Shown here piece by piece: positions 62,423-64,000 of a DNA stretch of 64,000 nt. Both the position numbers and the translations under genes were made by a program. The notes below the pieces were generated by a model. It ran no database searches. It was not told the DNA's origin and saw only the letters and a list, made by a program, of their open reading frames with translations. How positions within the stretch are numbered: the first letter of the stretch is position 1; each line of letters opens with the position of its first letter. Source of the stretch: Xanthomonas cassavae CFBP 4642 (GTDB lineage: Bacteria > Pseudomonadota > Gammaproteobacteria > Xanthomonadales > Xanthomonadaceae); assembly GCF_000454545.1 (NCBI RefSeq), contig NZ_CM002139.1:2650992-2714991 (forward strand). Direction: 5' to 3'.

Positions 62423-63891
62423 TCACACTTCGCCCTCATCGATATCGTCGAAGATGCTTCGCGTGCCGTGCTTTTCCTCAGAGGGCTCAATGGCTCCAAG
62501 AGTCCGAGGACTTCTCTTCGGTTCGGGCGTCTTGGTTTCGGCGATCCATTCATTTGCGAGATCCATCTCGCGCTCAATGAGCTTGACTGCATCTGCATCT
62601 CCGCTGAATCGCATCTTGAGGGTGTTGAACGATTCGAGAATATCTTGCATATGCTCATCCGGAGGGTCGGAGGAATGGTTGCTTTGCACCTCTAGCCGCA
62701 GTTCTGGCAACTTCGGCAGTAGGTCCGCGCGCGTGGTTTCCACAAGATCATCAAATTCTTCTTCTGTGAAGACACTGCGCACACCGGCATCTTTCAAGGC
62801 GTATGTGTCCTCACCCGCAATCGCATAGTTGCTAACGTTCTCGACGAACTGTCTTCGGTTCTCCTCGGGAAGGAGCCCGAACTCATGCAGGCGTACCGCG
62901 AGATCAACCTCAGGTACAGCGCTAAGGCTCAACCCTGGCTTGGACACACGCTCCAAGGTTTCCGCTGACTGCTCAAGGAACAACGCCAAGAACTCTTTGG
63001 AACAACGACTGGCGAGAAACCGGTGGAGTGTCCATCTCGCCCCCCACGAAGACATCCACTCCACTTTGTACATATCGCTGGCTGAGAACTCCAGCAGGCG
63101 CGCAATCATCATCGGGAAGAGCGACTTCGGAACAACAACCGCCTTTTCAAAGCCGACGTTGCCGCATGTGACCTGGGATGTCAGATTCTCCGTGGAGCTT
63201 CCACTCAAGAAAATGCCGAGCAAATCAGGACTGAAAGCCAGGGTCGCAGCATACGCATCGCCGATGGTCGGGTGCTTGAAACGCCACACCGGTTGGTCGT
63301 CAACCTGGACATTGGTCACAAGACTGCCGCTGAGCGCATCGAGTGCGGTGATGCAAGCTCCCAGTGTGCTGCCAAGCCGCTCCAGTGCTTGCGTTTCGGT
63401 GCCCTGTAAGGTGACAGGGCTTTCGAGGTGATCTTTCCTCATGTAGATCAAGCCGAGCGCGGCCTTGCTGTTTGCATCCAACCCCTGGATCACTTCAAGC
63501 AGAAGCTGCTCGCGCTTTTCCACGAATTTTCCAAGATGGTATTCACCGACATAGAGGTCCTTGGTGAACAGCGGATCCGCGATGCGCCGTGCCGTCTCTG
63601 GAATGAAGCGCGGATGTACTGCCATGCCTTCCAAGTGCGGTTTGATATCAGCCCGAAACGCGGTGGGCTGCTTTCCGAGTTTCAGATGGTTGTACAAAAT
63701 CTGTTGTCTTTCTAAGGTCGATAGGTCATGAACATCGATCACTACCTGGCTTTCGCCGAGCAGCGGGAACGCACTTTCCTTGAGGTCATGACGCGCACGG
63801 TTGTATATGTAATTCCGTGAGGTCATGACGATCTTGACCCCGTGACGCAACATCGCCCTCACCTGTGCCAGTGAATGGTTCCAGCCCTGCA
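62423..63891 (-). pseudogene. STAND-type NTPase (nSTAND3-like), 5' part missing at the window edge
   Basis: About 490 residues remain. The first family-like sequence is WNHSLAQVRAMLRHGVKIVM followed by TSRNYIY, the sensor-1-type region of nSTAND3 ATPases. Then comes VVIDVHDLSTLERQQILYNH, a winged-helix part (FIPETARRIADPLF) and a long helical C-terminal arm. The Walker A and B motifs, and any N-terminal effector such as the nuclease domains often found in this class, would lie to the right and are absent. The residues before the Trp do not look like the family. I place the break at the putative IS end at 63892. The stop is at 62423-62425. Confidence 0.65.
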
Positions 63892-64000
63892 CTAGGGATG
63901 GTCTGATCAACGCAGCCGGAAAACGAAACACGCCACATCCGCCGCGCTGAGGGCGCTCAAACCCCCGGTTTTTTGCCGTTTTCGGCACGTTTTCGGGGTA
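63892..64000. mobile_element. Probable end of an insertion sequence running off the right edge
   Basis: CTAGGGATGGTCTGATCAAC at 63892-63911 looks like a terminal inverted repeat of an IS5-type element, and it marks the exact place where the STAND gene sequence stops making sense. The remaining bases to 64000 are GC-rich with a repeated GTTTTCGG motif and have no gene. The identification is by resemblance only. The other end lies outside the window. Confidence 0.45.

Noticed and set aside
59344..63891. A restriction-modification operon around the RloC-like gene, as in PrrC loci
   Set aside because: No methylase or specificity-subunit motifs are present on either side within the window.

Overview
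This window is GC-rich proteobacterial DNA that I read as a Xanthomonas chromosome, or a close relative in the Xanthomonadaceae. The evidence is the complete Entner-Doudoroff gene run zwf-glk-pgl-edd-eda, a class III PHA synthase pair next to pssA, a divergent ppsR/ppsA pair, a cytochrome c pair beside an RND efflux operon, and the overall codon and GC style. The genus call comes from recognising gene content, not from any database search.

Positions 1-46,400 look like ordinary core chromosome. In order they hold the 5' end of the succinate dehydrogenase operon (sdhA, sdhD, sdhC and a small SdhAF4-type assembly factor at the operon head), divergent ygfZ, and a lone MalK/UgpC-type ATPase. A LacI-type operator separates that ATPase from the Entner-Doudoroff operon. 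Next come an MdtABC-like operon (one adaptor, two RND pumps) read leftward, two small cytochromes c, a tandemly duplicated tRNA-Ala(GGC)/tRNA-Glu(TTC) pair, and tRNA-Leu(CAA). A receiver protein and a multi-sensor hybrid histidine kinase follow, then tex, PspC, phaC/phaE, pssA, an SDR dehydrogenase of the 3-hydroxybutyrate type, a Nudix hydrolase, a DUF1249 protein, ppsR/ppsA, an MscS channel, orn, tadA, and mntR/mntH with a candidate MntR box. The stretch ends with a 5'-truncated alpha/beta hydrolase, a Cache-HAMP sensor without an output domain, and its DUF4388-like partner.

Positions 46,400-64,000 are accessory DNA and read as a defence island. A complete four-gene Wadjet (plasmid-restricting SMC) locus of the DUF2397/DUF2398/SMC/DUF2399 type fills 47,161-55,415. 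After it lie an IS5-type transposase relic, a serine recombinase gene interrupted by an in-frame TAA, and a small co-transcribed gene. A divergent operon follows, encoding a ComF-like phosphoribosyltransferase and a SLOG-domain protein fused to an XRE-type helix-turn-helix, with a RelB-like antitoxin remnant behind it. The island continues with a DUF2958 gene, a large RloC-like AAA ATPase with one zinc-hook CxxC and an R-E-H anticodon-nuclease-like triad, and a STAND NTPase gene that appears cut at its 5' end by an insertion sequence at the right edge of the window.

The best candidate for an undescribed system is the phosphoribosyltransferase plus SLOG-HTH pair at 57,109-58,563. Its promoter region is shared with the broken recombinase and carries a perfect 16-bp palindrome. 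The clearest known system is the Wadjet locus, and the RloC-like protein is a second, independent defence candidate.
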